A stretch of DNA of 64,000 nt, from contig JACGCN010000003.1 of assembly GCA_014905825.1 (NCBI GenBank), positions 248,001-312,000 on the forward strand, in the 5' to 3' direction. The position numbers were made by a program, and so were the translations under genes. Every line of letters begins with the position of its first letter. The first letter of the stretch is position 1. The notes beneath the pieces were generated by a model, which was not told where the DNA came from, made no database searches, and saw only the letters and a list, made by a program, of their open reading frames with translations. Shown here in pieces: positions 1 to 10,690 of this stretch. Origin of the DNA: Lyophyllum atratum. Taxonomy: Eukaryota > Basidiomycota > Agaricomycetes > Agaricales > Lyophyllaceae.

Positions 1-358
1 TATTCGACCACCTTCACCTTCATCAGAGCAAACCCCACAACGAGCATCAGGTAAAGTTGCGTCGCTGCTTACCACCCCCAGAACCATAGTTGCCTCGTCT
101 GAGTGAAAGAGAATCAAGGGCGCCCTGCTCACATACTACACAGCTTGCCCCATCAGTCGGATGTTATAGCATATCGCTGGCCCCGACGCTCCCCCTTGCC
201 CATCACATATATCATGTATAATGTGGAGTCACATTGCCTTCCGCAAGTTCTGAGGGAGGAGAGGCACCCCGAAGAACGAGGTTCCCGCATCGACCGGCCC
301 CGCAACCTCTAGCCACAAACCCACGAGCCTTCATAATAATCTACCCCGACTCCACATG
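1..358. other. Intergenic sequence at left edge
   Basis: No gene is convincing here. Short open frames exist on both strands but show no recognisable motif and no intron logic. The stretch ends at the stop codon of the minus-strand F-box gene, so it is probably that gene's 3' flank. Confidence 0.5.
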
Positions 359-2180
359 CTAATCAAACGTCCCCGCCATCGCATCAAACAAGTCCCTACA
401 AACACCAAAAGCGTCAACACCACTCCTCCCCAAAAAGTCAAGCAAAAGCGAAAAACCACCCACCTCGCACGCGGCTTCCCCACTTCATACCACACCCTCT
501 CCCCATCCCCACCACCCGCGCCCTCCCGATATATCCGCACAACCTTCACCCCCCTCCTCTTCTCATACACCTGCCAATGGTCCAGCCTCCTCAACCGTGG
601 GCACCTTGCCACGAGCTCCAGGATCGCACCGTGCATCCTGTCGTTGGCCCCGGGGCTCCCGCCGCCGCCGACGGACTCCCAGATCCCGGGGCCGCGGAAT
701 ACCTCGAGGAGGGGGAAGCGCGGGAGGAGGTCGAGCCAGTCTGCCTTTTTTTGGGGGGGAGGGTTGAGGGATGTGAGTAGGCACCGGACACACGAACGGA
801 GAGAAGCCACTCACTAGCCTAATCAACGCCGGATACATGTCCCCCAGCGTAAGGTGGTGCGCGGGCATCGAAAGCCACGTTATACCCGTGAAGCGCGCCG
901 CGAGCGCGTATATCGATTCGAGAGGGCCCACGTGTTCGAGGCGTAGGGAGCGCAGGGCGGAGGGGTCGAGGGTGCGGGAGGTGGCGAGGCGCGAGGCGGC
1001 GAGGCCCCAGATGTCTAGGGCTTCGATCGGGCGGCGCATAGACCCGCCTTCGGATTCGGGTTCGTCTCTGGGTTGGCTTGGTGGAGGCGATGCAGGGACT
1101 GAAGAGGACGCGGGGTCTTCGAGGGCGTGCATGATCTGACGCGGGCCTTTAAGGCGCTTGAGGGCGGGCAGCGCGCCAGGGGCGAGGGTGAGTGCACCGA
1201 GGGGGGACCAGTTGAGCTCTTCGATGGTGGGGTGGGCTTCGAGGAAGGCGGTGAGGGGCGAGTCTGTTGGCTGGCTGGAGGTGAGGGTGTTGGGAGCGGT
1301 GGTGGTTGTTGGGGTGACGGCGCCGGAGACCATGGAGAGTTTGAGGCGCTTCAGGCGGGGGAAGCGGCAAGTTGAGAAGCCGCGGAGTTCTGTTGGTACT
1401 TCGAGGAACTGCGAAAGGTTAGAAATGGCGAGAGAGTGGTGGTGTGAGGACGGACCTCGATATCGGGTGAACGTTGGAGCATGCGTATTATGTGCTGCGC
1501 GTTCGATTTGTCGACCCATGCTGCGCCAAGAAGCGACAACGACTCCAGGCCAGACACCTCCCACAACTACAAGCATCCCCAAATTAGTTCAGCTTCACCT
1601 ACGACGGAACCCAACAACTCACAGGGTACATCCCACGATACACGCCCCTCCCATCCCTTACATGCGCCGCACACTCCCCTCCCAGCGCCAAGCGCCTCAG
1701 CCCCCGCGCCCTTCGCACCACACTCCCCACCACAGCCTCCTCAAACGCCCTATTAAGCCTCAAGCCCGCCTTCACGTCCGGCTCGTACTCCCACACGAAC
1801 GTCTCCAAATCGCGCATATACCCAATAGCAACGCACACGTTCCTCATGCGCATCTGCTCGTCCCCCTCCGCCTCCGGGCGTAATGGCTCCACGAGCGTCG
1901 ATGGACCCCGATCCGGGGCGGTGTAGTCGCCCCTCGCGCAGAATCTGAGCTCTCTTATGTTTCGTGTGAGGTCCTTGCGCCGCGCGAGGTGCGCCCACAT
2001 GGCGGGCATTGGGGTGCGGATGCGGATGGTGCGGTACTCGATGTGCTGGGGGATGACGAGGCGGGCGCAGGAGCGGGAGGCGAGGGCGAGGGCGAGGAGG
2101 TCGTGTGGCTCGGCGAGCGATGAGAGGATCTCGTCGAGGATCTCGGTGGGGAGGCGCAGGAGTGGGGATGACGTAGACAT
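359..2180 (-). CDS. F-box domain protein
   Basis: F-box proteins are substrate adaptors of SCF ubiquitin ligases; the F-box binds Skp1. The chosen Met (2180) precedes RLPTEILDEILSSL, the classic start of an F-box, at residues about 9-22; an earlier in-frame Met is possible but lies outside the conserved part. The C-terminal part has leucine-rich segments such as FPRLKRLKLSMVS and RCPRLRRLDHW, as in the large agaricomycete F-box/LRR-like families. Introns: 1567-1622 (GT-AG, 56 nt), about 1409-1455 (GTCCGT donor), one near 741-812 with an uncertain donor, and a last one (about 420-466) that is needed to reach an ending of the type FDAMAGTFD. No target can be inferred. The gene appears intact. 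A decayed homologous fragment lies at 39096-39490, on the far side of the disrupted kinase gene. Confidence 0.75.
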
Positions 2181-2579
2181 GCTGGTGGAAGCTGCGATGG
2201 CGAGGCCATGATCGGGAGCCACTAAGTATATCAGATGCTGTGCTGCATGTTTGCCCTTGTTGAAATCTAGTTTCAAATGCCCCCTTCTTTCCCATTTCAT
2301 ATCTTCCATTCCGAGTATCTCGATATCTCTTCGTGCTCTCGAGATCGCGTTCAATACTGAAGGGTCAAGGCTTTAGTGATATTTCAAGGAAAGTCTGTGC
2401 TAGTATCATATCAGTTCGCAGATTGATATGGATGAATAGTAACATCAGTGAGATATAAGTAATGAAGGGTATTCAAAAGATAAGTACTTGAGGACGGGCG
2501 TGATATACGTAGTCCGAGTCCACGACAAGGACCAAAAACACTAGCGGAATCGCATGCGAGCGGACGCAAATCGTTAAAG
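2181..2579. other. Intergenic, between F-box gene and kinase relic
   Basis: About 400 bp with no coding signal. It should contain the F-box gene promoter (that gene reads leftwards from 2180) and the 3' end of the kinase relic. No clear TATA box or repeat was seen. Confidence 0.4.
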
Positions 2580-3507
2580 TCAGTTGCGCGAGCCTATTGG
2601 TGGGCCGACCTCCTCGTAGATAGATTTCAATTCCGCGACGACCGTACGGATGCTAGGCCGTTCTGTCGGTTCAAACTTCGTTCAGCAACGAAGCATAAGC
2701 CTCCACATTCTGCAATTCTCGCTGGGCAACTCCCGGAACTGTTCGGTCGGGAAGCTAGGGATTTCACCTTTGATGATTCTCGTACGTATCCAATGGACAC
2801 CCAGGCGATGCATGTATTCGAGGGGCGGAGTGTCGGTGATCAGCTGCAAATCAAAGATTAGCGCATGGATATCGAGATTTTGTTTTCCAGATTCACCTCG
2901 TATGCAACGCTTGCGAACGAGTAGATGTCGGATGCAGTTGTCGCCTCAACACCAACGCACTCTTCAGGAGATGACCAGGCGCATCTTAAGGATCTGTGTG
3001 CAGGAACCCAGGTTCAATGGAAAAGGAAAGTTTCAAGTGAAGGTTATACCTTTCGGCGATGCAAGGGCGTGCGTTGGTCAGAAGATGAGATATGCCGAAA
3101 TCACTCAGCCTGGCGTTGAGATCGTCGTCGAGCAGAATGTGGCTCTAAGGTTGTAATCAATCATAATCACAAGGGTCAATAAGAGGCATGCTTACCCCTC
3201 TAAGACTTCCATGTACAACTGGTGCAGGCTCCAATGTATGAAGATACTCCAAGCCGCTCGCAACGCCCATACTAAGAATACAGAATCAGCGACGTGTCCT
3301 GAATAAGCTCAACTGACGTACAGCTGCACAAAATTTATGTAAGAACATTAGACGAACCATTTTCAATATATCAGCCTCGGGGTGTGCGCGCCGGTAGTCG
3401 CGAGCATCGCCATTCTCCATCCATGGCGATACCAAGAACGGGTATTTTCCCGGGCGAGGATAATAACCAAGGAACGGCATGATGTTCATGTGCTTCATAT
3501 AATGGCA
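2580..3507 (-). pseudogene. Protein-kinase-like gene, C-terminal lobe fragment
   Basis: This is the 3' part of a kinase-like gene whose 5' parts lie at 22674-22818, 32094-32866 and 38081-38341. Exons read MNIMPFLGYY, then GVASGLEYLHTLEPAP, VVHGSLRG, ILLDDDLNARLSDFG, WSSPEECVG, ASDIYSFASVAYE and ERPSIRTVVAEL, a tyrosine-kinase-like C-lobe of a type common in agaricomycetes. Short introns separate the exons. Several key positions are lost: the catalytic loop reads HGS where HRD/HGD is expected, and an in-frame TGA at 2682-2684 replaces the Trp expected in the motif before KFEPTERPS. DFG is kept. The natural stop is at 2580-2582. The 5' edge is the 8-bp duplication (3500-3507) of the giant element. 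Either a pseudokinase before disruption or a decaying kinase; it cannot be functional now. Confidence 0.8.
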
Positions 3508-3671
3508 TTTTTCACAAAAAATTGATGGTTTTGTCCATTTCCGTGGTTTCGCTTGATGGATCCATGTCGATGCGTGGTTTTGATCGGTGAGTTCGTGCTG
3601 ATGCCATGGTCGCACTGTGTGGTTTGTGTCGCAATCAAGATCTCTGGTCCTAGTCTCCCACTCAAGCTCTC
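3508..3671 (+). repeat. Left terminal and subterminal region of giant element
   Basis: Terminal inverted repeat at 3508-3521, followed by inward-facing motifs of the form CGTGGTTT/TGTGGTTT near 3544, 3571 and 3620. The series continues beyond the nested copia element at about 8952-9045. Such motif arrays are typical transposase binding regions. The inner edge here is the copia target duplication CTCTC (3667-3671). Confidence 0.6.
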
Positions 3672-4064
3672 TGTTGATGATGGACTTAGCATAACCCTAT
3701 AAGATACGTCATACTTATTTCTATTTTTATTAACATGGTCACTATACTTAGATCTCGCTTATTTGTTTCGCCCTCGATGCCGTGCATCGAGACCCATCCC
3801 ATTCATTCCATGCCGCGCCTTGTTTACCAGTCTTTGCTAGTCGATATTTTTCTGTGTAGATATCCGGTATACCTACTCAAGCCACCCTTAGTCGTCTTAC
3901 ACTTCGTGTCTGGACTCTAAGGGTGAGCAGATCTTTACTTACTTCCAACTTCGTACCTTACTGACTGACCTCGTAGTTTACTTATTGTGATATTCTACAG
4001 GTCAATACAGTCGTCTTACACTTCGTGTCTGGACTCTAAGGTTTACTTATTGTGATATTCTACA
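3672..4064 (+). repeat. 5' LTR of copia element 1
   Basis: 393 bp, direct repeat of 8490-8882. It has an internal duplication: a block around TCTTACACTTCGTGTCTGG (3894-3920, again 4013-4039) and the block GTTTACTTATTGTGATATTC (about 3977, again about 4041) each occur twice. Confidence 0.95.
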
Positions 4065-4160
4065 GGTTATCGGGCCACGTTAGCTTCTGTGATTTCACAC
4101 CAGACATATCCCTAGACGGTCTCAAACATTACACTGCGCACACATCCCACATACACTAAA

Positions 4161-7100
4161 ATGTCTGCAAAACCGGTATCTACCCCGATTTTCCCAACGG
4201 CCGAGCAGTTCGACGGCCAAAACTTTGTGGCGTTCAAAAGACGCATTTTACTAGCGGCGCGCGCTGCAGGCGCCCGAGGATACCTCGATAAAATACCTTC
4301 CCCCATTCCAAAACCATCCCCACCCGCACCCGGCGCTTTACCTCCCGAGCCAACGGACTGGACCTCGACCACCCCATCAGTCAACGAATGGGAAACCCGA
4401 GACGCATGGGTGCTCGCGCTCATCTCGTTCAACACCACGAACCCTGTGGGACTGGGCGTTAAACAGGACGGTACCGCCGCTGAGGCCTGGGAAGGACTCA
4501 CCGAGCTCTACGGCAGCACATGCGAGCTCGCCGCTGCCGCAGCAGAGAAAAACCTCCGTACAACCACGTACTCGGACGGTGCGGATTTCCCGGCGCACGT
4601 CGCAGACCTCCGCACCAAGTGGAACACCGCCGTCGAGCAAGGTGCAGTGATAGACGATAAGGGCTTCCGAGCGATCGTGATAGGTTCCCTCCCGAAGTCG
4701 TGGAACATCGTCATATCTACCCTCCACACCACCAAAACGTCCGCCGCCGCTATTGCAGCGTTACACCTCCACTGGCAGATCGAAACGAAAGACAACCCAC
4801 CGGCAGGTCCGGCTACCACTGCCCTACATGCCAAAGCTTCGTCGAACACGCAGAAGCCGAAGCTGGTGTGCGTTAACACCAATTGTGGGCGGACTGGTCA
4901 CACGATCGACAACTGCTACTGGAAGGGAGGCGGAAAAGAGGGTCAATTCCCCTCCAACTTTAGGAGTCGTGCACGTACCAATTCCCAAGAGACCACATCC
5001 ACTAATAGCACCACAACTACTACGCCCGTAGCGGCTGTCGCCAATACCACCCCCAAAAACACATCCCGCGTTACCTACGCCCTGTCTGCACTCGCCGAGT
5101 CTCCCGCATCCGCTCAGTACACACCTGCTGCTTTCTTCGAGCTTGCCGACGCGTACCTATCCAAAGACGCCGCCGCCACGGCTATGGTTATGTCGTCGGG
5201 GGAGATCATGACTTACGCGGACTCCGGTGCAAGCGATCACTGCTTCGTCGAGCGATCTGACTTCACCGAGTACGAGAGGTTTGTCGTGCCGCGACAGGGT
5301 CAGCCAGCCGACAAAGATGGTTCCTTCTTCATTATGGGACGGGGAACTGTAAAGAAAACCGTGGTTATTAATGGGGCCGAGTCCGACTTGCTGTTCAAAT
5401 CAGCCCTACACACACCTGACTTGGCGGCGAACTTGATATCCATTGGGAAGTTCGACGCCGCAGGCTTCACGGTTACTTTCTCGTCGGGGAAGGCGTCCTT
5501 CGCGGATCCAGCTGGGAGAGTGTTCATGGTGGGAGAGGGCAAGGATGGGATGTATCGACTCCAGTTCGCTCCCAGGAAGGCCAGAGCTATGGTCGCACGA
5601 TCTCTTGATGTGCCTGTCGACCTAGACGTATGGCACCGCCGTTTTGGGCACGCCGGTGTCACTGGGTTGCGGAACCTGGTAAAGAAGGGTCTCGTTGATG
5701 GGTTACACATCAAGGGGAATCTAGATGTGGAGGGGCTGTGCGAGGACTGCGTGTATGGGAAACATGCTGCACGCCCATACGATGGTGTAGTCGTCCCCGA
5801 GACCGACCCGAATGATCGATGCCATATAGATCTTTGGGGACCCGCCACAGTTGCCTCGCTCGGGGGAGCTTGGTACATGATGTTGGTGGTCGACGGTGGA
5901 ACGTCTCGGATGCAGAGCTTCTACCTGTCGAAAAAGGACGCTGTTACGACATTATCAGCGTTCAAGAATTACCATACCGAGTCGGAGCGTCAGACCGGCC
6001 GGAAACTCCGTCGTTGCAGGATTGATGCGGGGAGAGAATGGGTCAACGCGCTGTGGTTCGAGTATTGTGGATCGCATGGCATTATCCTGGAGATTAGCAC
6101 CCCCTACGCCCACCCACAAAATGGACTAGCCGAGCGCTCGATACGCACCATAATCGAAGCCGTCTGCTGCATGCTCGTGGATAGCGGCCTCCCCAAACCT
6201 CTCTGGGCAGAAGCGGGGTCTACTGCCGTCACCGTGCGGAACCTGGTCCCATCGTCTCGTCACCCCGACGCTGTGCCCGAGGAGGCCTGGACGAAGAAGC
6301 GCCAAGCCGTCGCCCACTTACGTCCGTTTGGCTGTACTGCGTTCGCCAAAGTCCCCGAGGAACTCGTGGTTTCCAAATTGGATCCACGATCGATCAGATA
6401 CGTCATGGTCGGCTATTCCGACAGCGGATACAAATTGTACGATCAGGGGTCTCGGTCTATTATTACCAGCCGTGACGTTATCTTCGAAGAAGGTCTTGGA
6501 CACCGCGCTCTTACCTTACACAGCGACGACGACCTTCTCTCGGACACCCCACCTGCACCCGACCCCAACGCTCCGGGTGTTATCACTGCTAAACAACCCA
6601 TCGCACCCCGGATTCGTGCAACCGACGGTCCGCTTCACGCCGCCACGAAGGACCCTATCCATAACCCACCACCTAATTCCCGCACCGACGACCTCGACCT
6701 TCCTCTTGCCGTCCGCCGCCCACGTCGACATGCAGCTCCCACTCCGGCCATCATCGCCACCCGTGAATTCGAGGCCACGGAGGATGCTGCGGCCCGCGCA
6801 GGTGAACACTGGGCTGTAGACACCCCTCTTCCCCGCGCATTCATGGCCGAGGACTTCCCCGCTTTCCTCGCATCCCTCGACAGCGCCTCTTCTCCACTCT
6901 CCGATACATACCTCCCGAAACACTATGGGGAGGCCATGAGGCGCCCTGATCTGTGGCAGGCACCTATGGACACGGAGCTGTCAATCCTGAAGGAGCGGGA
7001 AGTTTTCCGCCTGGTACCAGCGTCGTCTGTGCCTGCGGGGAAAAAGGTTATAGGGTGTATGTGGGTGTATGCTCACAAGTTCGATGCCGACGGGAACATT

Positions 7101-8468
7101 GTTAAGCGGAAGGCACGTCTGGTAGCGAAGGGTTTCTCTCAGGTACCGGGGGAGGACTTCGACGAGACGTACGCGTCTGTGGTCAGGCTCGAGTCCATGC
7201 GGATGACCGCCGCGATCGCGGCGCAGCTGCGGTTGGAGATATGGCAGGTGGATTTTGTGTCGGCATACCTGAACAGCGTGTTGGACCACGTCGTCTATAT
7301 GCGGGTGCCGCCCGGGTTTCCAGGGGGGGAGGATAAGGTGTGTTTGTTACAGAAAACCCTCTACGGCATGATGCAGGGGGGTTACGACTGGTGGCATAAC
7401 CTTGATCGGAAGTACACCGAGATCGGCTACACGGCGTCGCGCGCAGACAGCTGCGTCCGGTGGAAGAAGGTGGACCAGGAACGCACCATCACTTGTACAT
7501 TCACCGACGACATATTTGGCATATCGTCGACCACTGAGGGGAAGGTACGGGCGAAGGAGGAGTTGGCGAAGTGTTATGAGATCAAGGACTTGGGGGAGCC
7601 CAAGTACATTCTGGGCATGCGCGTTGAACGCGATGCCGGCACCGGTGCGATCTCATTATCTCAGCGCGCGTACCTCGAACGAGTCCTAGAGCGTTTCGGT
7701 ATGGCCGACGCGAACCCACACCCCACTCCATTACCTACCGGCATCATCCTCGACGCGTCCCACTGTCCTCGTACCGACTCCGACCGCCACTATATGAAGG
7801 ACAAACCCTACCGCGAAGTACTGGGATCGCTCATGTGGGCTCAAGTCGCAACTCGCCCAGACATCTCCTTTGCGGTGGGCTTACTCGCACGCTTCCAATC
7901 AAACCCTGGACCTGCGCACTGGCGTGCGATGATCCACGTACTCGGATACGTCAAGGGTACGCTTGACTACCGTATCACTTACAGGAGCGTCGATGGCGGA
8001 CTTAAGCCTATGGGCTTCGTCGACGCCGACTATGCTGGGGACACGGACACGCGACGCTCGACGAGCGGATACGTGTTCATGATGGCCGGCGGACCCGTAT
8101 CCTGGAGCTCCCATCGCCAGCCCACAGTCGCGCTCTCCACTACAGAGGCCGAATATATGGCCTTGACGCGTAGTGCCCAAAATGCCCTATGGATGCACAA
8201 CTCCCTGGTGGAGATCGACCTACCCCAGCCACTCCCTGCTACCATCCGATGCGACAACACCTCCGCCATCGCCCTCACTCAGTCGACGAAGGGTCACACG
8301 CGCGCAAAACACATCGATATACGGTACCATTACATTCGTGAACGGGTAGCGGAAGGCGACATCCATATCACCCATATCCCCTCTGCTGAGAACGTCGCCG
8401 ACATCTTCACCAAGCCCCTCCCGCGCGTCGTCCACGAGCACATGGTCGACCTTCTCCACCTCAAGTAG
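4161..8468 (+). CDS. Copia gag-pol polyprotein (element 1)
   Basis: 1435 residues in one intact frame, translated as a Gag-Pol polyprotein that is cut by its own protease. Domains in order: copia-type Gag (about 1-230); zinc knuckle C-x4-C-x4-H-x4-C (CVNTNCGRTGHTIDNC, about 236-252); aspartic protease YADSGASDH (about 350); GAG-pre-integrase HHCC segment (WHRRFGH to CEDC, about 490-535); integrase core D/D/E (HIDLWGP about 555, DAGREW about 621, NGLAERS about 653); reverse transcriptase from about 960, with FTDD as catalytic motif (about 1113) where YxDD is usual; RNase H (VDADY about 1287, TEAEYMAL, DNTSAI). The stop lies 21 bp before the 3' LTR. No frameshift or stop is seen, so it may be active. 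The Phe in FTDD is unusual but conservative. Confidence 0.95.
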   Translation: MSAKPVSTPIFPTAEQFDGQNFVAFKRRILLAARAAGARGYLDKIPSPIPKPSPPAPGALPPEPTDWTSTTPSVNEWETRDAWVLALISFNTTNPVGLGVKQDGTAAEAWEGLTELYGSTCELAAAAAEKNLRTTTYSDGADFPAHVADLRTKWNTAVEQGAVIDDKGFRAIVIGSLPKSWNIVISTLHTTKTSAAAIAALHLHWQIETKDNPPAGPATTALHAKASSNTQKPKLVCVNTNCGRTGHTIDNCYWKGGGKEGQFPSNFRSRARTNSQETTSTNSTTTTTPVAAVANTTPKNTSRVTYALSALAESPASAQYTPAAFFELADAYLSKDAAATAMVMSSGEIMTYADSGASDHCFVERSDFTEYERFVVPRQGQPADKDGSFFIMGRGTVKKTVVINGAESDLLFKSALHTPDLAANLISIGKFDAAGFTVTFSSGKASFADPAGRVFMVGEGKDGMYRLQFAPRKARAMVARSLDVPVDLDVWHRRFGHAGVTGLRNLVKKGLVDGLHIKGNLDVEGLCEDCVYGKHAARPYDGVVVPETDPNDRCHIDLWGPATVASLGGAWYMMLVVDGGTSRMQSFYLSKKDAVTTLSAFKNYHTESERQTGRKLRRCRIDAGREWVNALWFEYCGSHGIILEISTPYAHPQNGLAERSIRTIIEAVCCMLVDSGLPKPLWAEAGSTAVTVRNLVPSSRHPDAVPEEAWTKKRQAVAHLRPFGCTAFAKVPEELVVSKLDPRSIRYVMVGYSDSGYKLYDQGSRSIITSRDVIFEEGLGHRALTLHSDDDLLSDTPPAPDPNAPGVITAKQPIAPRIRATDGPLHAATKDPIHNPPPNSRTDDLDLPLAVRRPRRHAAPTPAIIATREFEATEDAAARAGEHWAVDTPLPRAFMAEDFPAFLASLDSASSPLSDTYLPKHYGEAMRRPDLWQAPMDTELSILKEREVFRLVPASSVPAGKKVIGCMWVYAHKFDADGNIVKRKARLVAKGFSQVPGEDFDETYASVVRLESMRMTAAIAAQLRLEIWQVDFVSAYLNSVLDHVVYMRVPPGFPGGEDKVCLLQKTLYGMMQGGYDWWHNLDRKYTEIGYTASRADSCVRWKKVDQERTITCTFTDDIFGISSTTEGKVRAKEELAKCYEIKDLGEPKYILGMRVERDAGTGAISLSQRAYLERVLERFGMADANPHPTPLPTGIILDASHCPRTDSDRHYMKDKPYREVLGSLMWAQVATRPDISFAVGLLARFQSNPGPAHWRAMIHVLGYVKGTLDYRITYRSVDGGLKPMGFVDADYAGDTDTRRSTSGYVFMMAGGPVSWSSHRQPTVALSTTEAEYMALTRSAQNALWMHNSLVEIDLPQPLPATIRCDNTSAIALTQSTKGHTRAKHIDIRYHYIRERVAEGDIHITHIPSAENVADIFTKPLPRVVHEHMVDLLHLK

Positions 8469-8489
8469 GGTTATGAACGTCCGGGGGAG

Positions 8490-8882
8490 TGTTGATGATG
8501 GACTTAGCATAACCCTATAAGATATGTCATACTTATTTCTATTTTTATTAACATGGTCACTATACTTAGATCTCACTTATTTGTTTCGCCCTCGATGCCG
8601 TGCATCGAGACCCATCCCATTCATTCCATGCCGCGCCTTGTTTACCAGTCTTTGCTAGTCGATATTTTTCTGTGTAGATATCCGGTATACCTACTCAAGC
8701 CACCCTTAGTCGTCTTACACTTCGTGTCTGGACTCTAAGGGTGAGCAGATCTTTACTTACTTCCAACTTCGTACCTTACTGACTGACCTCGTAGTTTACT
8801 TATTGTGATATTCTACAGGTCAATACAGTCGTCTTACACTTCGTGTCTGGACTCTAAGGTTTACTTATTGTGATATTCTACA
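8490..8882 (+). repeat. 3' LTR of copia element 1
   Basis: Identical to the 5' LTR except two transitions, CpG to TpG (GATACGTC to GATATGTC) and CpG to CpA (ATCTCGCTT to ATCTCACTT). Ends at TTCTACA and is followed by the CTCTC duplication (8883-8887). Confidence 0.95.
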
Positions 8883-8887
8883 CTCTC

Positions 8888-9690
8888 AGGTGAGTTATTT
8901 GAAACTGCATCAACATATGTCCTGCTAACAGATATCCCATTGAGGTTTACTTTCGTGTGGTTTTTGAGTCGATCGCGATGTGGTATTGGTGGAATCTGGT
9001 CACGTGTCGTGGTTTGTGGACCGTGGTTTGTGGTTTGTGGTTTTTGATTTTTGATTTCTGATTTCTACTTCAAGCATTCGACAACTCGATTGCATTCCGT
9101 GCATTCCGCTCGAGGAACTGCAGGGAACTGCCGCCAACAGCCTAGAATTGTGCCCCGTCGCGTCCGGCAAAACCTCGGCCGAGCGTCACGTCACATGACG
9201 TCATCTTCGTACCGTCGTCGGTCGACCTCAACCACCATCGTCACGACGCCCTGCCCGCCTGGATGCCTCTTTGACCCTCGCCCCGCAATCCACGGCATAC
9301 ACGTCGCTTTGAGCGACGTACACTACGGCCTGTAGGCCCTCCGATTTCGCGGGATCGACCATAGACGGCCGAGGGCGAGTGAGGCCTGTGTGCCTCAGGG
9401 ACGGGTTTTGGCGTGCTTTTGAGCACACTGGCGAGGTTTTCGAAGGTGCGTATACCTTGCCGTATGTCCGGGATTAGTCTACTGACCATGTTAACAGCTG
9501 GGGAGCGACTTTTTAGGTTTCATGGCCAAGTTTGCCCCCTCCGCACGTCCAAGCCGTGCTTCTCCACGATGGGCGCGGCCTTGACCCCCCATTTTCACTT
9601 CCTTGCCATCCACCCTTGTGTGGATGGACTCCGACGTTCTTTCTGAGCCCACCATGAGCTCTACCGCTCCTGCATGACGCGTGAACACGC
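8888..9690. other. Non-coding left arm of giant element
   Basis: Continues the subterminal array: TGTGGTTT-type motifs at about 8952, 8978, 9008, 9023, 9030 and 9037, then a T-rich run. A TGACGTCA palindrome (CRE/ATF-like) lies at 9196-9203. Short open frames on both strands show no recognisable domain and are not called as genes. Confidence 0.45.
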
Positions 9691-9699
9691 CATGCACCG

Positions 9700-10690
9700 T
9701 CCCATTCCCCTTCCTCGACATCCTCGCGATCCAGGGCCCAGCCCTGCCCAACTTTTTGAACCGACCCCAGAAAGGCCTCGCCAGGTCCCTCCTCCACCCG
9801 TTCCTACTGCGACTCGCCCTCCAGTAGCTTCGGGTCGTCGTCGACGAGCGCGACGATGGCGACGACCACCCTATTCCCCCTACTTCGGTGTCCTCGCGAT
9901 CCATGGCCCATCTCTACCCGCCGTTTTCGAACCGATGCCAGAAAGGCCTCGCCAAATCCTTCCTGCACCCGTCTCTACTGCGATTCCCCTCCCAGCAGGT
10001 TCAGCACATCAGCGACGACGACAACGACGGCCCCATCCCCCTAGCTCGACTTCCTCGCCCTCCACCAGTTACCCCCGCAGGCCGTTTTCGAAGCAACAGC
10101 AGAAAGCCGTCACCAGGGCCCTCCTGTACCCGCCTCCACTGCCATCCGCCTTTTGGCGGCTTTGGCTCGTCGTCGACGACGGCGGCGACGACTCCAGCCC
10201 CCTACCCCGTCTTCCTCGGCCTCCACCAGCCACCTCTGCCCGCCGTTTTCGACCGGACACGAGGAAGGCCTTGCCAGGGCCTTCCTGAACACTTTCCCAC
10301 TGCCATCCGTCATCGGACGGCTTCGGCTCGTCGTCGCCGTCGGCGACGACCGCCCCATTCCCCGACCCCGACTTCCTCGCGATCCTCAAGCCCACCTCTG
10401 CCCGCCGTTTTCGACCGGACACGAGGAAGGCCTTGCCAGGGCCTTCCTGAACACTTTCCCACTGCCATCCGTCATCGGACGGCTTCGGCTCGTCGTCGCC
10501 GTCGGCGACGACCGCCCCATTCCCCGACCCCGACTTCCTCGCGATCCTCAAGCCCACCTCTGCCCCCTGTTTTTGAACCGATGCGAGAAAGGTCTCGTCA
10601 GGGCCCTCCCGCACCCCTTTCCACTGCCATCCGTCATCGGACGGCTTCGGCTCGTCGTCGCTGACGGCGACGACCTCCTCATTCCCCTAC
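9700..10690. repeat. About 161-bp tandem repeats, roughly six copies
   Basis: A unit containing CCGTTTTCGA...GAAAGGCC recurs at about 9750, 9921, 10082, 10243, 10405 and 10566 (spacing about 171, 161, 161, 162, 161). The units starting at 10243 and 10405 look identical; others have diverged. Long open frames run through it on both strands, but 161 is not a multiple of three, so the frame shifts from unit to unit, which argues against coding. GC-rich minisatellite in the giant element, upstream of the dioxygenase gene. Confidence 0.8.

Larger units (their letters stand above)
3672..8882 (+). mobile_element. Ty1/copia LTR retrotransposon (copia element 1), nested in giant element
   Basis: Complete element: two 393-bp LTRs (3672-4064, 8490-8882) beginning TGTTGATG and ending TTCTACA, target-site duplication CTCTC on both sides (3667-3671 and 8883-8887), one long gag-pol frame, and a purine tract CCGGGGGAG immediately before the 3' LTR. 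Directly after the 5' LTR comes GGTTATCGGGC, also found at the same place in copia element 2, so it is the likely primer binding site; the tRNA is not identified. The LTRs differ at only two positions, so insertion was recent. Confidence 0.95.

Noticed and set aside
331..817. Open frames of about 150 residues on both strands opposite the F-box gene
   Set aside because: They overlap F-box exons in other frames, lack motifs, and arise from GC-rich composition.
2650..3156. 168-codon plus-strand frame
   Set aside because: It lies antisense to kinase exons, crosses their introns, and has no recognisable domain.
3505..3524. CACAAAAAA at the giant element ends as CACTA termini with a 3-bp duplication
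   Set aside because: The 3-bp flanks (TTT and AAG) do not match; the 8-bp near-duplication just outside fits better.
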